The notes: generated from the sequence alone by a model not told the origin. Positions 8,459 to 17,363 are shown, counted from the stretch's first letter. The stretch is DNA of 64,000 nucleotides from Streptomyces noursei (GCF_016917755.1 NZ_CP070326.1:2852001-2916000); one strand, 5' to 3'. Numbers and translations are program-made.

Positions 8459-9430
8459 CATCGGGCGCTCCGGCTGGAGGAAGGCGGGGTCGTCGAGACC
8501 GGATCCCGCCTTTTTGCCCCACATGGCCAGCTTCCAGATGCGGGCTATCTCGGCGTCGGGGGCGCCGGAGCGCAGCGCGGCGCGCAGGTCCGTCTCCTCG
8601 GTGGCGAAGAGGCAGGTGCGGATCTGACCGTCGGCGGTGAGCCGGGTGCGGTCACAGGCGCGGCAGAAGGGGCGGGTCACCGACCCGATCACGCCGACGC
8701 GGTGCGGACCGCCGTCGACGACCCAGCGCTCGGCGGGGGCGGAGCCGCGCTCGCCGTGGCCCTCGGGGGTGAGGGTGAAGCGGGTGCGCAGCGAGTCGAG
8801 GATGTCGCCGGCGGTGATCATTCCGTCGCGCTGCCAGCCGTGTTGGGCGTCGAGCGGCATCTGCTCGATGAACCGCAGCTCGTAGTCGTGGGCGACGGCC
8901 CAGGCCAGGAGGTCGGGGGCCTCGTCGTCGTTGAGGCCGGGCATCAGGACGGTGTTGACCTTGACCGGGGTGAGGCCGGCGGCGCGGGCGGCTTCGAGGC
9001 CGCGGAGGACGTCGGCGTGCCGCTTGCGTCGGGTCAGGGCGGTGAAGACGTCGGGCCGGAGGGTGTCGAGGGAGACGTTGACGCGGTCCAGGCCGGCGGC
9101 GCGCAGGGCGGCGGCGGTGCGCTCCAGGCCGATGCCGTTGGTGGTCAGCGACATCTGGGGGCGGGGTGCGAGGGCGGCGACCCGCTCGACGATGCCGACC
9201 AGGCCGGGGCGGAGCAGCGGCTCGCCGCCGGTGAAGCGGACCTCCTCGACGCCGAGGTCACGGACGGCGACGGTGATCAGGCGGACTATCTCGTCGTCGG
9301 TCAGCAGGTCGGGCTTGGCGAGCCATTGCAGGCCCTCTTCGGGCATGCAGTAGGTGCACCGCAGATTGCACCGATCGGTCAGCGAGACCCGCAGGTCGGT
9401 GGCGACGCGGCCATAGGTGTCGATGAGCAC
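8441..9430 (-). CDS. moaA: GTP 3',8-cyclase MoaA
   Basis: Radical SAM enzyme that converts GTP to 3',8-cyclo-7,8-dihydro-GTP, the first step of molybdenum cofactor synthesis. The N-terminal SAM cluster is C21-x3-C25-x2-C28 (RCNLRCTYCMP), followed by the SAM-binding GGEPLLRP. The C-terminal second 4Fe-4S cluster is CRACDRTRL with a third Cys 13 residues on (RTC). The protein ends in Gly-Gly, needed for activity in MoaA. Its 329 residues are the family length. The GTG at 9430 has GGGGAGGGGG upstream. No other moa gene is adjacent, so the pathway is dispersed. Confidence 0.96.
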   Translation of the reverse strand: MLIDTYGRVATDLRVSLTDRCNLRCTYCMPEEGLQWLAKPDLLTDDEIVRLITVAVRDLGVEEVRFTGGEPLLRPGLVGIVERVAALAPRPQMSLTTNGIGLERTAAALRAAGLDRVNVSLDTLRPDVFTALTRRKRHADVLRGLEAARAAGLTPVKVNTVLMPGLNDDEAPDLLAWAVAHDYELRFIEQMPLDAQHGWQRDGMITAGDILDSLRTRFTLTPEGHGERGSAPAERWVVDGGPHRVGVIGSVTRPFCRACDRTRLTADGQIRTCLFATEETDLRAALRSGAPDAEIARIWKLAMWGKKAGSGLDDPAFLQPERPMSAIGG

Positions 9431-9529
9431 TGGGCCCCCTCCCCGAGAGTGTGGATCGGTCTGTCGATCAGTACGCCTTCGAGACTACGCGATGGGTCCG
9501 ACCGTGAGGAGGCGTGAGAAGCACGAGGT

Positions 9530-9571
9530 GGGCGGGGTGAGCTCGTAGATCTCTACGAGGTCACCCCGCCC
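9530..9571 (-). terminator. Long bipartite terminator after actP
   Basis: GGGCGGGGTGA pairs with TCACCCCGCCC. After one G/G mismatch, CTCGTAGA pairs with TCTACGAG around a 2-base loop, giving a nearly continuous 20-bp symmetric hairpin. It lies 39 bases past the actP stop and may also insulate moaA. Confidence 0.85.
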
Positions 9572-9609
9572 GTTGGCTGTAGGGACGGCTCAGTGCCCCT
9601 GGGGAGGGG

Positions 9610-11232
9610 TCAGTGGGCGCCGGTGCCGGTCAGGGAGCGGACTTCGAGTTCGGCGTACTTGGCGGCGTCCGGTTGTTCCTTGGAGAGCAGGGAGCCGAGC
9701 CAGCCGAGGAGGAAGCCCAGGGGGATGGAGATCAGGCCCGGGTTCTCCAGGGGGAACACCGCGAAGTGGGCGCCGGGGAACATCGAGGTCTCCTTGCCGG
9801 AGACGACGGGCGAGAAGAGGACGAGGAGGACGGAGGCGAACAGACCGCCGTAGATGGACCAGAGGGCGCCCTGGGTGGTGAATCGCTTCCAGAAGAGGCT
9901 GTAGAGGAGGGTCGGGAGGTTGGCGGAGGCGGCGACCGCGAAGGCGAGCGCCACCAGGCCGGCGACGTTCAGGCTGCGGGCGAAGACGCCGAGGACGATG
10001 GCGACCGCGCCGATGCCGACGGTCGCCCAACGGGCCGCGCCGACCTCTTCCTTCTCGGTGGCCTGCCCCTTGCGGAGGACGTTGACGTAGATGTCGTGGG
10101 CGAAGGAGGAGGACGAGGCGAGGGTGAGACCGGCGACCACGGCGAGGATGGTGGCGAAGGCGACGGCGGAGATGACGGCGAGCAGAACGGCGCCACCGGT
10201 GGAGCCCGCGCCGCCGCCGATCTCCTGGGCCAGGAGCGGGGCCGCGGTGTTGCCGGCCTTGTTGTCGTGGGTGATGACGCCGGGCTTGAGGAGGGCCGCG
10301 GCGCCGAAACCGAGGGCCAGGGTCATCAGGTAGAAGACGCCGATGATGCCGATCGCCCAGTTCACCGACTTCCGGGCGGCCTTGGCGGTGGGGACCGTGT
10401 AGAAGCGGATGAGGATGTGCGGCAGGCCCGCGGTGCCCAGGACGAGGGCGAGGCCCAGCGAGATGAAGTCGATCTTCGAGGTGGCGGTGGCGCCGTACTT
10501 GAGGCCGGGCTCCAGGAAGGCGGAGCCCTTGCCGCTGTTCTCGGCCGCGGCGCCGAGCAGCGCGGAGGGGTTGAAGTGGAACTTCCATGCCACCAGGAAG
10601 GTGATCAGCAAGGTGCCGGCGATCAGCAGGACGGCCTTGATCATCTGGACCCAGGTGGTGCCCTTCATGCCGCCGATGGTGACGTAGAGGATCATCACGA
10701 TGCCGACGAGGACGACGACGAGGATCTTGCCGGTCTCGCTGGTGATGCCCAGGAGCAGGGTCACCAGGGCGCCGGCGCCGGCCATCTGCGCGAGCAGGTA
10801 GAAGATCGAGACGACGATGGTGGAGGTGCCGGCGGCGGTCCGGACGGGGCGTTGGCGCATCCGGTAGGCGAGCACGTCGCCCATGGTGAAGCGGCCGGAG
10901 TTGCGCAGCGGTTCGGCGACGAGGAGGAGCGCGACGAGCCAGGCGACGAGGAAGCCGATGGAGTAGAGGAAGCCGTCGTAGCCGAAGAGGGCGATGGCGC
11001 CGGCGATGCCGAGGAAGGACGCGGCGGACATGTAGTCGCCGGAGATGGCCAGGCCGTTCTGGAATCCGCTGAACTGCCGCCCGCCGGCGTAGAAGTCGTC
11101 CGTGCCCTTGGTCTGCCGGCCGGCCCAGACGGTGAGGCCCAGGGTGGCGGCGACGAAGACGGCGAAGAGGGTGACGATCAGGGTGCGGTGCTCGCCGGCG
11201 GCACCGGCGGCGAGGTGCGGGGTGAGGTTCAT
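9610..11232 (-). CDS. actP: Cation/acetate symporter
   Basis: Sodium:solute symporter of the SSS family, ActP branch, importing acetate and perhaps other short carboxylates. The 540 residues have about 13 hydrophobic segments. The family hallmark GRQFSGFQNGLAISGDYMSAASFLG is at about residues 50-75, and VTIGGMKGTTWVQMIKA is the conserved central loop. The ATG at 11232 overlaps the stop of the DUF485 gene (ATGA), so the large upstream open extension is not used. The pair is the usual yjcH-actP arrangement. A Crp-like palindrome lies upstream of the first gene. Confidence 0.93.
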   Translation of the reverse strand: MNLTPHLAAGAAGEHRTLIVTLFAVFVAATLGLTVWAGRQTKGTDDFYAGGRQFSGFQNGLAISGDYMSAASFLGIAGAIALFGYDGFLYSIGFLVAWLVALLLVAEPLRNSGRFTMGDVLAYRMRQRPVRTAAGTSTIVVSIFYLLAQMAGAGALVTLLLGITSETGKILVVVLVGIVMILYVTIGGMKGTTWVQMIKAVLLIAGTLLITFLVAWKFHFNPSALLGAAAENSGKGSAFLEPGLKYGATATSKIDFISLGLALVLGTAGLPHILIRFYTVPTAKAARKSVNWAIGIIGVFYLMTLALGFGAAALLKPGVITHDNKAGNTAAPLLAQEIGGGAGSTGGAVLLAVISAVAFATILAVVAGLTLASSSSFAHDIYVNVLRKGQATEKEEVGAARWATVGIGAVAIVLGVFARSLNVAGLVALAFAVAASANLPTLLYSLFWKRFTTQGALWSIYGGLFASVLLVLFSPVVSGKETSMFPGAHFAVFPLENPGLISIPLGFLLGWLGSLLSKEQPDAAKYAELEVRSLTGTGAH

Positions 11233-11684
11233 GCGCCGGCCTCCTGTACGCCGGTCTGCTCGGGGCCGTCCCCCGGGGCGTCGGCCTGTGCCGCGCCGGC
11301 CTGCCGGGCGGCGGTCTGCGGGGCGGGGGTCTGCGGGGCGGCGGTCGCGCCCTCCAGGCGGGCCTTGATGGCCTGGGCGCGGGGGTCGAGCCGGGCGGCG
11401 GCGTGCCGGGAGTACCACCAGGCGATCAGGAACGTGGTGACGAACTGGGCGATGCCGAGCACGAGGGCGACGTTGAGGTGGCCCGCGACCCTGGTGGCCA
11501 TGAAGTCGCCGGCGTAGCTCGACAGCAGCACATAGCCGAGGTACCAGAGGACGAAGGCGAGGGTGAGCGGAAAGGCGAACGAGCGGTGGGCGCAGCGGAG
11601 TTCGGTGAACTCCGGACTCGACTGCACCTGTGAGTAGTCGGGCGGGTCGTGCTGCCCCGGGTCGGCGTTGGGTGCGGTGATCAC
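11229..11684 (-). CDS. DUF485 membrane protein (YjcH-like)
   Basis: A 151-residue partner gene of actP. I use the GTG at 11684 with AGGAG 8 bases upstream. The core, from about residue 20 to 110, carries the DUF485 motif SPEFTELRCAHRSFAFPLTLAFVLWYLGY, then a second membrane helix (HLNVALVLGIAQFVTTFLIAWWYSRHA). The C-terminal 40 residues are an Ala/Gln/Pro-rich tail. The family nearly always precedes an acetate symporter; a role in its assembly or regulation is inferred only from that linkage. Confidence 0.9.
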   Translation of the reverse strand: MITAPNADPGQHDPPDYSQVQSSPEFTELRCAHRSFAFPLTLAFVLWYLGYVLLSSYAGDFMATRVAGHLNVALVLGIAQFVTTFLIAWWYSRHAAARLDPRAQAIKARLEGATAAPQTPAPQTAARQAGAAQADAPGDGPEQTGVQEAGA

Positions 11685-11739
11685 GGAGTCTCCTGACGCT
11701 CGATGAGCTGCTGCGGGGCCGACGATAAGGCCCGGATAA

Positions 11740-11753
11740 GTGACGTGGATCAC
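11740..11753 (-). promoter_or_regulatory. Crp-like palindrome upstream of the acetate symporter operon
   Basis: GTGA-N6-TCAC (GTGACGTGGATCAC on the + strand) matches the Crp half-site pattern and lies 56 bases upstream of the DUF485 start codon. Assignment to Crp is inferred from the motif and from the known Crp control of acetate uptake in enteric bacteria. Confidence 0.45.
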
Positions 11754-11870
11754 GCATCGTAGGGCGACCGGGCGCGATGCGACAGACGATGGATGGTTGA
11801 ATTCCCGAAGAAATCGGGGGAATGGGTGCACCGGCCGCCACCGCTCGGGCGACACTTCGTTGAGCCGGCC

Positions 11871-12080
11871 ATGACTCCGCCGCCCTCACCGGACCCGGCT
11901 CCGCACGCCCCTCGCCGGCGCCCGTACGGCAGCGTCCGGCTGTCCGCGCCGGTCGCCGTCACCCCGACGCGACCGCACCCCGGGGCGGGCGCCCGGCGCT
12001 GGTACGGCCCGCGGGTCCCGCTGCCGCCGCTGAGCATGGGCACCCTGCGGCGGCGCGACGGGGCGGGCCGCCGGGACTGA
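11871..12080 (+). CDS. Doubtful small Pro/Arg-rich ORF
   Basis: A 69-codon frame (MTPPPSPDPAPHAPRRRPYG start) in the 590-base gap between the DUF485 gene and the protease gene. It has no clear ribosome binding site and low-complexity composition. I cannot place it in a family. It may be a real short Streptomyces-specific gene or chance coding. Confidence 0.22.
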   Translation: MTPPPSPDPAPHAPRRRPYGSVRLSAPVAVTPTRPHPGAGARRWYGPRVPLPPLSMGTLRRRDGAGRRD

Positions 12081-12178
12081 GGCCGGGGACCCCGCCCGGG
12101 CCGCGCGCCGACCGGCCGTCCGGCGTCGCCTGACTGCCCGTCAATTTGCTGCTCCTGGGCGGTTTTCTCCGCGTTCCA

Positions 12179-12208
12179 TTGTTGTGCGCCGGTGATCGCC
12201 GATAGCTT
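12179..12208 (+). promoter_or_regulatory. Candidate promoter of the subtilisin gene
   Basis: TTGTTG at 12179-12184 and TAGCTT at 12203-12208, spaced 18 bases, in a locally AT-richer stretch. This would leave a leader of about 60 bases before the ATG at 12277. Confidence 0.4.
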
Positions 12209-12276
12209 CACCTGTCGTGTAACCGCCCGTCCGCGTCCCGCGCCCGGGCGGTCCGACGGATGAGGTGGAGTACCCC

Positions 12277-13776
12277 ATGGCACGTCCCCTTGCACATCCC
12301 CGGAACAGACGCCTGCGGGCCCTGGCCGTACCGCTCGGGCTGGCGCTGACCGCAACGACCGGGTTCCTCGGCGCCCTGCCGGACGCGGCCGGCGCCGCAC
12401 CCCAGGACAGTGGCCCGCTGCTGTCGTACGTCGTGAACACCGCCCCCGACCACGCCACGGTCGACAAGGTCGAGCAGGCGATAATCCGGGCCGGCGGCAA
12501 GGTGATCACCGCCCACGAGCGGATAGGCGTGATCGTCGCCCACTCGGCCAACCCGCGGTTCGCCGCCACCCTCCGGACGGTGGCGGGCGTGCAGTCGGCG
12601 GGCGCGACCCGCACCGCACCGCTCAAGCAGTCCGGCACGACCGACTTCGGCAAGCCGCAGCGGCTGACCGCGGCCCAACTCGCCGCGGCCGAGCGGACCG
12701 CCAAGGCCAAGGGCGAGGAGCCGCTGGAGCCGCTCCAGTGGGACATCCGCGCCATCAAGGCCGACCGGGCGGCCAAGGTGAACCCCGGCAGCCCCAAGGT
12801 GACCGTGGCGGTCATCGACACCGGCGTGGACGACACCCACCCGGACCTCCGGCCGAACTTCTCGGCCCGACAGTCCGCCAACTGCGTGGGCGGGGTGCCC
12901 GACACCTCCCCCGGGGCCTGGCGGCCCTACGACCCGGTCAGCGACGCCCACGGCACGCATGTGGCGGGCACCATCGCCGCGGCCCGCAACGGCATCGGGG
13001 TGACCGGCGTCGCGCCGGGCGTGAAGGTCTCCGCCATCAAGGTGAGCGAGCCCAAGACCAGCTTCTTCTATGCGGAGAGCGTCGTCTGCGCCTTCGTCTT
13101 CGCCGCCGACCACGGCGTCCAGGTCACCAACAACAGCTATTACGTCGACCCGTGGATGTTCAACTGCAAGGACGACGCCGACCAGGCAGCCATCATTGAC
13201 GCGGTCGGCCGGGCGGCGAAGTACGCGCAGGACAAGGGCGTGGTGAACGTCGCCGCGGCGGGCAACGCCAACTCCGACCTCGGGGCCGACAAGCTCACCG
13301 ACGCCAGCAGTCCCAACGACTCCACCCCGGTCAGCCGCGCCCTCAGCCCCAAGACCTGCTGGGACGTGCCGACCCAGCTGCCGGGGACGGTGACGGTCGC
13401 GGCGACCGGTTCGCACGGCCTGAAGTCCGGCTACTCCAACTACGGCCTCGGCCAGATCGACGTCGCGGCGCCGGGCGGCGACGCCAAGCAGGTGCCCGAA
13501 CTGCCCGCCAAGAACGGCAACGTCCTCTCCACCATCCCCGGTGGTGACTGGGCCTTCTACGCCGGTACGTCCATGGCCTCGCCGCATGTCGCGGGCGTGG
13601 CGGCGCTCCTGAAGAGCACCCACCCGAAGGCGAGCCCGCAGGAGATCCAGTGGCTGCTCAAGGAGCAGGCCGACAACCCCGGCTGCCCGGCGGGTGACGC
13701 CACCTGCACCGGCACCCCGCAGGTCAACAGCCACTTCGGCTACGGGATCGTCAACGCGCTGAAGGCCGTGAAGTAG
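12277..13776 (+). CDS. Secreted S8 family serine peptidase (subtilase)
   Basis: Extracellular subtilisin-like protease. The ATG at 12277 has GGTGGAG at 12264-12270. A Sec signal peptide covers about residues 1-41 (RRLRALAVPLGLALTATTGF, likely cut after AAGA). Residues about 48-155 resemble an I9-type propeptide. The triad is D181 in VIDTGVD, H225 in HGTHVAG and S432 in GTSMASPHVAG; NNSYY supplies the oxyanion Asn region. The four Cys in the mature part (CVGG, CKDD, CWDV and the CPAGDATC pair) could form disulfides. There is no C-terminal anchor, so it should be released. It is monocistronic between a promoter region and a strong hairpin. Confidence 0.93.
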   Translation: MARPLAHPRNRRLRALAVPLGLALTATTGFLGALPDAAGAAPQDSGPLLSYVVNTAPDHATVDKVEQAIIRAGGKVITAHERIGVIVAHSANPRFAATLRTVAGVQSAGATRTAPLKQSGTTDFGKPQRLTAAQLAAAERTAKAKGEEPLEPLQWDIRAIKADRAAKVNPGSPKVTVAVIDTGVDDTHPDLRPNFSARQSANCVGGVPDTSPGAWRPYDPVSDAHGTHVAGTIAAARNGIGVTGVAPGVKVSAIKVSEPKTSFFYAESVVCAFVFAADHGVQVTNNSYYVDPWMFNCKDDADQAAIIDAVGRAAKYAQDKGVVNVAAAGNANSDLGADKLTDASSPNDSTPVSRALSPKTCWDVPTQLPGTVTVAATGSHGLKSGYSNYGLGQIDVAAPGGDAKQVPELPAKNGNVLSTIPGGDWAFYAGTSMASPHVAGVAALLKSTHPKASPQEIQWLLKEQADNPGCPAGDATCTGTPQVNSHFGYGIVNALKAVK

Positions 13777-13818
13777 CCGCCGGTCCGGCCCGCCGGTGCG
13801 GCGGCCCGGGCGGCACGG

Positions 13819-13846
13819 CGGGCCGGGCGGGCGACCGCCCGGCCCG
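13819..13846. terminator. Bidirectional terminator with GCGA tetraloop
   Basis: The perfect 12-bp stem CGGGCCGGGCGG / CCGCCCGGCCCG closes on GCGA, a GNRA-type loop. It sits between the convergent protease and MerR-fusion genes and touches the latter's stop codon. Confidence 0.85.
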
Positions 13847-15445
13847 TCACACCTCGCGGCCCAGAAAGGCGGCGAGCCGGTCCGCCGCGGCGGCGCCGGG
13901 CGGCGCGGGCCGCTCCGGGGCGAACGAGCCGCCCTCGGTGCGGGGCGCGGCCCCGTAGATCCGGCGCGCCGCCTCCAGGGTCTCCTCGGCGACCTCCGGT
14001 GCCAGTGCGGTCGGCGCGCCGAGCGCCCGCGCCAAGTCCCCGCCGTGCACGAGGAGTTCGACGACCACCTGCTGGACGAGGAGCGCGCCGGGCGCCTCGT
14101 AGGGGCCGAAGGTGCGCTCCGTCATCCCGCTGCTCCGGAAGGCGGCGAGCGCGGCCCGGGCGGACTCCTCGAAGGCGGCACGCGGGTCGTCGCCGAGGTG
14201 GTCGGCGGTGTGGTCGGTGCGCGGCGTCCCCTCGGCGATGGAAGTGACCATCAGGCTCTCCCACACCATGTGGTCGAGCAGTTCCCGCACGGTCCAGCCG
14301 GCGCACGGCGTGGGCCGCGCGAGGTCCGCCGGCCGCACCTGCGCGACCAGCGCGCCGACGGCGTGGACGACCCGCTGGTAGGCGTACAGCACCCGCTCCG
14401 GGTCGGGGGCGCCGAACGCGGCGCGGTCCACCAGGACGGGGGTGCGGTGGGCGCGCAGCGCGGCGGCGGTCCAGGCGCCGGCGGTCTCCCAACGGGGCGG
14501 CGCGGGGCGGCCGGTGGCGGTGCACAGCAGTCGCCAGTAGCGCGCGACGAGGGGTTCGGCGGCGGTCTCCAACTGCTCCAGCAGACGGGTCCGGGCGGCC
14601 GGGCCGTCCTCGGCGGGCGGGGCGTCCCCCGCGAGCGGGGCTTTCTGGGTGGGGAGCCAGGCGGCGACCAGCTCCGCGACGATCGGCTCGGCGGCCGGCG
14701 AGTCCGGCGCGATGCCGTCGGCGACGGCGGCCTCGGCGCGGGCGTGCATCAGGGCGGCGACCCGCTCGGCGGCCTCGATGTCGGCCACCGTGTCGCCGGT
14801 GGGGGAGGAGTGGGGAGCCGGGGGAACGGGGCCGGGTGCCGTTCGGGCGCTGTAGACGGCCAGGCGGCGCAGGGCGGCGCGGAACTCCGGGTCGCGGACC
14901 AGCAAGGCCAGTTCGTTCCAGGCGTGGAGCTGATCGGGGGTGGGGTCGTCGGGCAGGTCGGGGGTGGCGGCCAGCAGGCCGCTGCGGTAGGCGGGGGCGG
15001 GTACGCCGTCCAGCGCGTCGTCGATGACGTCGGCGACGATGCGGCGGCGTTCCTCGGCGGTCAGGCGGGCGAGTCGGGTCATCTGCGGCAGTTCCTCTGC
15101 TGCGGTGCCCCCCGCGGCCACCGCCCGGAGGACGGCGCGCTGCGCGCGCAGCGCGGCGATCTGCGCGTCCAGGGCGTCCGCGGAACGCGCCGCCGTGTCG
15201 GCGAGGGTGCGTTCGCGGTGCAGGACGGCGCGGATCGCCGCCGTCCCGACGCCCAGGTCGCGCAGGCTGCGCACGATCTCCAGGCGGGCCGGGGCGTCCG
15301 GTCCGTAGAGGCGGTAGCCCGCGGGGGTGCGGGCGGCGGGCGGCAGCAGGTCCTGGTCCGACCAGTTCCGTATGGTCTTGACGGAGACTCCGGTCAGACG
15401 CGACAGCGCGCCGATCGAGAGCAGTCCCGTGCCGTCCTCGTACAT
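13847..15445 (-). CDS. MerR regulator fused to a maleylpyruvate-isomerase-like domain
   Basis: A 532-residue two-part protein. Residues about 8-75 are a MerR winged helix (LLSIGALSRLTGVSVKTIRNW, then PAGYRLYG), followed by a coiled dimerisation helix to about 120. The middle is helical and not recognised. From about residue 370 the sequence matches the TIGR03086/MDMPI DinB-like fold: LARPTPCAGWTVRELLDHMVWE, and later VVVELLVHGGDLARALG. The His residues of HM and HGGD are metal-binding in that fold. I infer a regulator sensing a thiol, metal or aromatic ligand. Its target is unknown, and the co-directional YhhN/desaturase pair ends 33 bases upstream of its start. Confidence 0.82.
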   Translation of the reverse strand: MYEDGTGLLSIGALSRLTGVSVKTIRNWSDQDLLPPAARTPAGYRLYGPDAPARLEIVRSLRDLGVGTAAIRAVLHRERTLADTAARSADALDAQIAALRAQRAVLRAVAAGGTAAEELPQMTRLARLTAEERRRIVADVIDDALDGVPAPAYRSGLLAATPDLPDDPTPDQLHAWNELALLVRDPEFRAALRRLAVYSARTAPGPVPPAPHSSPTGDTVADIEAAERVAALMHARAEAAVADGIAPDSPAAEPIVAELVAAWLPTQKAPLAGDAPPAEDGPAARTRLLEQLETAAEPLVARYWRLLCTATGRPAPPRWETAGAWTAAALRAHRTPVLVDRAAFGAPDPERVLYAYQRVVHAVGALVAQVRPADLARPTPCAGWTVRELLDHMVWESLMVTSIAEGTPRTDHTADHLGDDPRAAFEESARAALAAFRSSGMTERTFGPYEAPGALLVQQVVVELLVHGGDLARALGAPTALAPEVAEETLEAARRIYGAAPRTEGGSFAPERPAPPGAAAADRLAAFLGREV

Positions 15446-15478
15446 GCCCCCACCTTCGGGTCTCCCACGGGGGGAGAC

Positions 15479-16252
15479 TCAAGGGGCACGGTACGCCGCC
15501 GTCGGGCGGGGCTCCGCCGGCGCCGGTGCGTCCGGATCGGCCGCGGCCGCCAACACCCCGACGGCGAGGGCGTATTGGGCCGCCGTGTAGGTGAGCATGA
15601 TCCAGAACTGTGGGGCGGGCAGCTGGGGCCACCGGGCGATGCCGCCGGCGATCAGGGAGTCGGAGAGCAGGAAGAGCAGCCCGCCGACGGCGACCAGGGG
15701 GCCGACCCGGAGCGCGCCGAACGCCATCGCGGTGAGCAGCAGGCTGTAGCCGGCCACCGGGATCCGCAGGGCGGCCGGCAGGTCGGGCCACAGCAGCAGC
15801 ACGGTGGTGACCAGGGCCGCCGCGTACAGCCCGGCGGCCAGCGCGGTGCGCGACCGTCCGGCACGATCACCGGCTCCACCGGAGCGCCCCCTTCCGGGGC
15901 CGCCGTGCCGGGCGAAGAGCAGCAGGTAGCAGAGGTGTCCGGCGGCGAACGACCCCATGCCGACGCGGAACGCCCGCTCGCCGCCGATCTGGAGGAAGGT
16001 GTCGCCGCCGCAGCCGAACAGCAGCGCCCCGGCCAGCAGCGGCGGCCCGCCGCGGAGCAGGACGTGGGCGGCCAGCAGCGGCATCAGGGCCGGCTTGGTG
16101 ACATGGACGGCGGTGTCCGCCAGGGTCGCGGGGCCGCCGCCGGGCGCGGCGGCGGCGTGCGCCACGAGGGCGGCGAGGTGGCCGACGGCCAGGACGGCGA
16201 AGGCGACGAGCAGGGCCCGTGCGGCGCGCGGGCGGGGCGCGAGCGGACTCAC
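15479..16252 (-). CDS. YhhN family (lysoplasmalogenase-like) membrane protein
   Basis: A 257-residue integral membrane protein with about eight hydrophobic helices. YhhN/TMEM86 features are visible: a HVTKPALMPLL helix near residue 50, LLFGCGGDTFL with the conserved Asp, and a later LLFLLSDSLIAG with a second Asp. Known relatives hydrolyse the vinyl-ether bond of lysoplasmalogens, but the bacterial function is mostly untested. The GTG at 16252 overlaps the stop of the upstream desaturase by 4 bases, so the two are translationally coupled and probably act in one lipid pathway. The open frame upstream of that GTG is a shadow of the desaturase gene. Confidence 0.83.
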   Translation of the reverse strand: MSPLAPRPRAARALLVAFAVLAVGHLAALVAHAAAAPGGGPATLADTAVHVTKPALMPLLAAHVLLRGGPPLLAGALLFGCGGDTFLQIGGERAFRVGMGSFAAGHLCYLLLFARHGGPGRGRSGGAGDRAGRSRTALAAGLYAAALVTTVLLLWPDLPAALRIPVAGYSLLLTAMAFGALRVGPLVAVGGLLFLLSDSLIAGGIARWPQLPAPQFWIMLTYTAAQYALAVGVLAAAADPDAPAPAEPRPTAAYRAP

Positions 16253-17214
16253 GCCGCGGTCTCCCCCACGGCCGGCCCGGCGGCGGTCCGGTCCGCGGCC
16301 GGGCGGCGGCCGGTGGGCGCGCCGGCCCGCTCCGCCGCAGCGGCGACGGCCGCGGCCTCGGCGGCCCGGACCCGGGCCGGCTGCCAGCCGGGCCCGCCGA
16401 ACACCCGCCCGGCGCGCTCGCCCCAGCTCTCCGCGGCCCGGATGTCGCGGGCGATGGCGGCGTACTCGTGGGTGGCGACCCGCAGCGGGTTGTGGGTCTT
16501 GATGTTCTTGGTGAGGCCGTAGACGGGCCGGTCGGTCTCGGGGACGAACGAACCGAACATCCGGTCCCAGATGATCAGGATGCCGCCGAAGTTGCGGTCC
16601 AGGTAGCCGCCTTGGGAGGCGTGGTGGACGCGGTGGTGCGAGGGCGTGTTGAACACGAACTCGACGGGGCGGGGCAGTTTGCCGATCCGCTCGGTGTGCA
16701 CCCAGAACTGGTAGACGAGGTTGGCGCCGGAGGTGAAGGCGATCGCCGCCGGGTGCACGCCCAGCGCGACCATCGGCACGTAGAACGGCCAGACCGTCCA
16801 GGTCGTCCAGGGCTGCCGCAGCGCGGTGGTGAAGTTGAACTTCTCGCTGGAGTGGTGGACCACGTGGCAGGCCCACAGGACGCGGACGACGTGGTGGCCG
16901 CGGTGCGACCAGTAGTAGAAGAAGTCCTGGGCGAGCAGCATCAGGAGCACCGTCCACCACAGGACGGGGATGCGCAGCGGGGTCAGCTCGTAGACCGCGG
17001 CGTAGATCGCCACGATGGGTATCTTCCACAGCGCGTCGAAGACCAGGCTGCCCAGCCCCATGGTGATGCTGGTCGCCGCGTCCTTGGCCTCGTAGCCCTG
17101 CGCGTCCTCGTCGGGGTGCAGGCGGTAGCTCACCATCTCGACGACGGTGAGCAGGACGAAGGCGGGTACGGACCACAACACGACATCGGGCAGGTGCGGC
17201 ATGCCCCGCACCAT
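16249..17214 (-). CDS. Sterol desaturase / fatty acid hydroxylase superfamily protein
   Basis: Membrane di-iron oxygenase of 321 residues. The histidine clusters of the superfamily are present: HRGHH (about 107-111), HVVHHSSEKFN (about 119-129), and PSHHRVHH (about 193-200), with an HTER between them. Three to four hydrophobic segments flank them. The C-terminal 50 residues are Ala/Arg-rich and not conserved. The substrate is unknown. The coupled YhhN gene suggests an ether-lipid or alkyl-lipid substrate, which is inference. The ATG at 17202 (MPHLP) is an alternative start. Confidence 0.88.
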   Translation of the reverse strand: MVRGMPHLPDVVLWSVPAFVLLTVVEMVSYRLHPDEDAQGYEAKDAATSITMGLGSLVFDALWKIPIVAIYAAVYELTPLRIPVLWWTVLLMLLAQDFFYYWSHRGHHVVRVLWACHVVHHSSEKFNFTTALRQPWTTWTVWPFYVPMVALGVHPAAIAFTSGANLVYQFWVHTERIGKLPRPVEFVFNTPSHHRVHHASQGGYLDRNFGGILIIWDRMFGSFVPETDRPVYGLTKNIKTHNPLRVATHEYAAIARDIRAAESWGERAGRVFGGPGWQPARVRAAEAAAVAAAAERAGAPTGRRPAADRTAAGPAVGETAA

Positions 17215-17313
17215 AAATGCGCCGACGGGCGTACCGCTAGAGGTTGTTACTCAGAAGTATGTAAGACGTGGTGTCAGCATTCGGGCGGATGCCTACCGGC
17301 GGTAGCCCCGTGG

Positions 17314-17358
17314 GGCCGTGCGGCACGCGCCGGGGGTGGTGGCGCGTGCCGCACGGCC
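17314..17358 (-). terminator. Terminator of the acetoacetate-decarboxylase-fold operon
   Basis: A perfect 18-bp stem (GGCCGTGCGGCACGCGCC and its complement) with a 9-base loop, starting 5 bases after the last gene of the operon. A smaller CTACC-GGC-GGTAG hairpin lies just beyond at about 17293-17305. Confidence 0.88.
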
Positions 17359-17363
17359 GGGCT

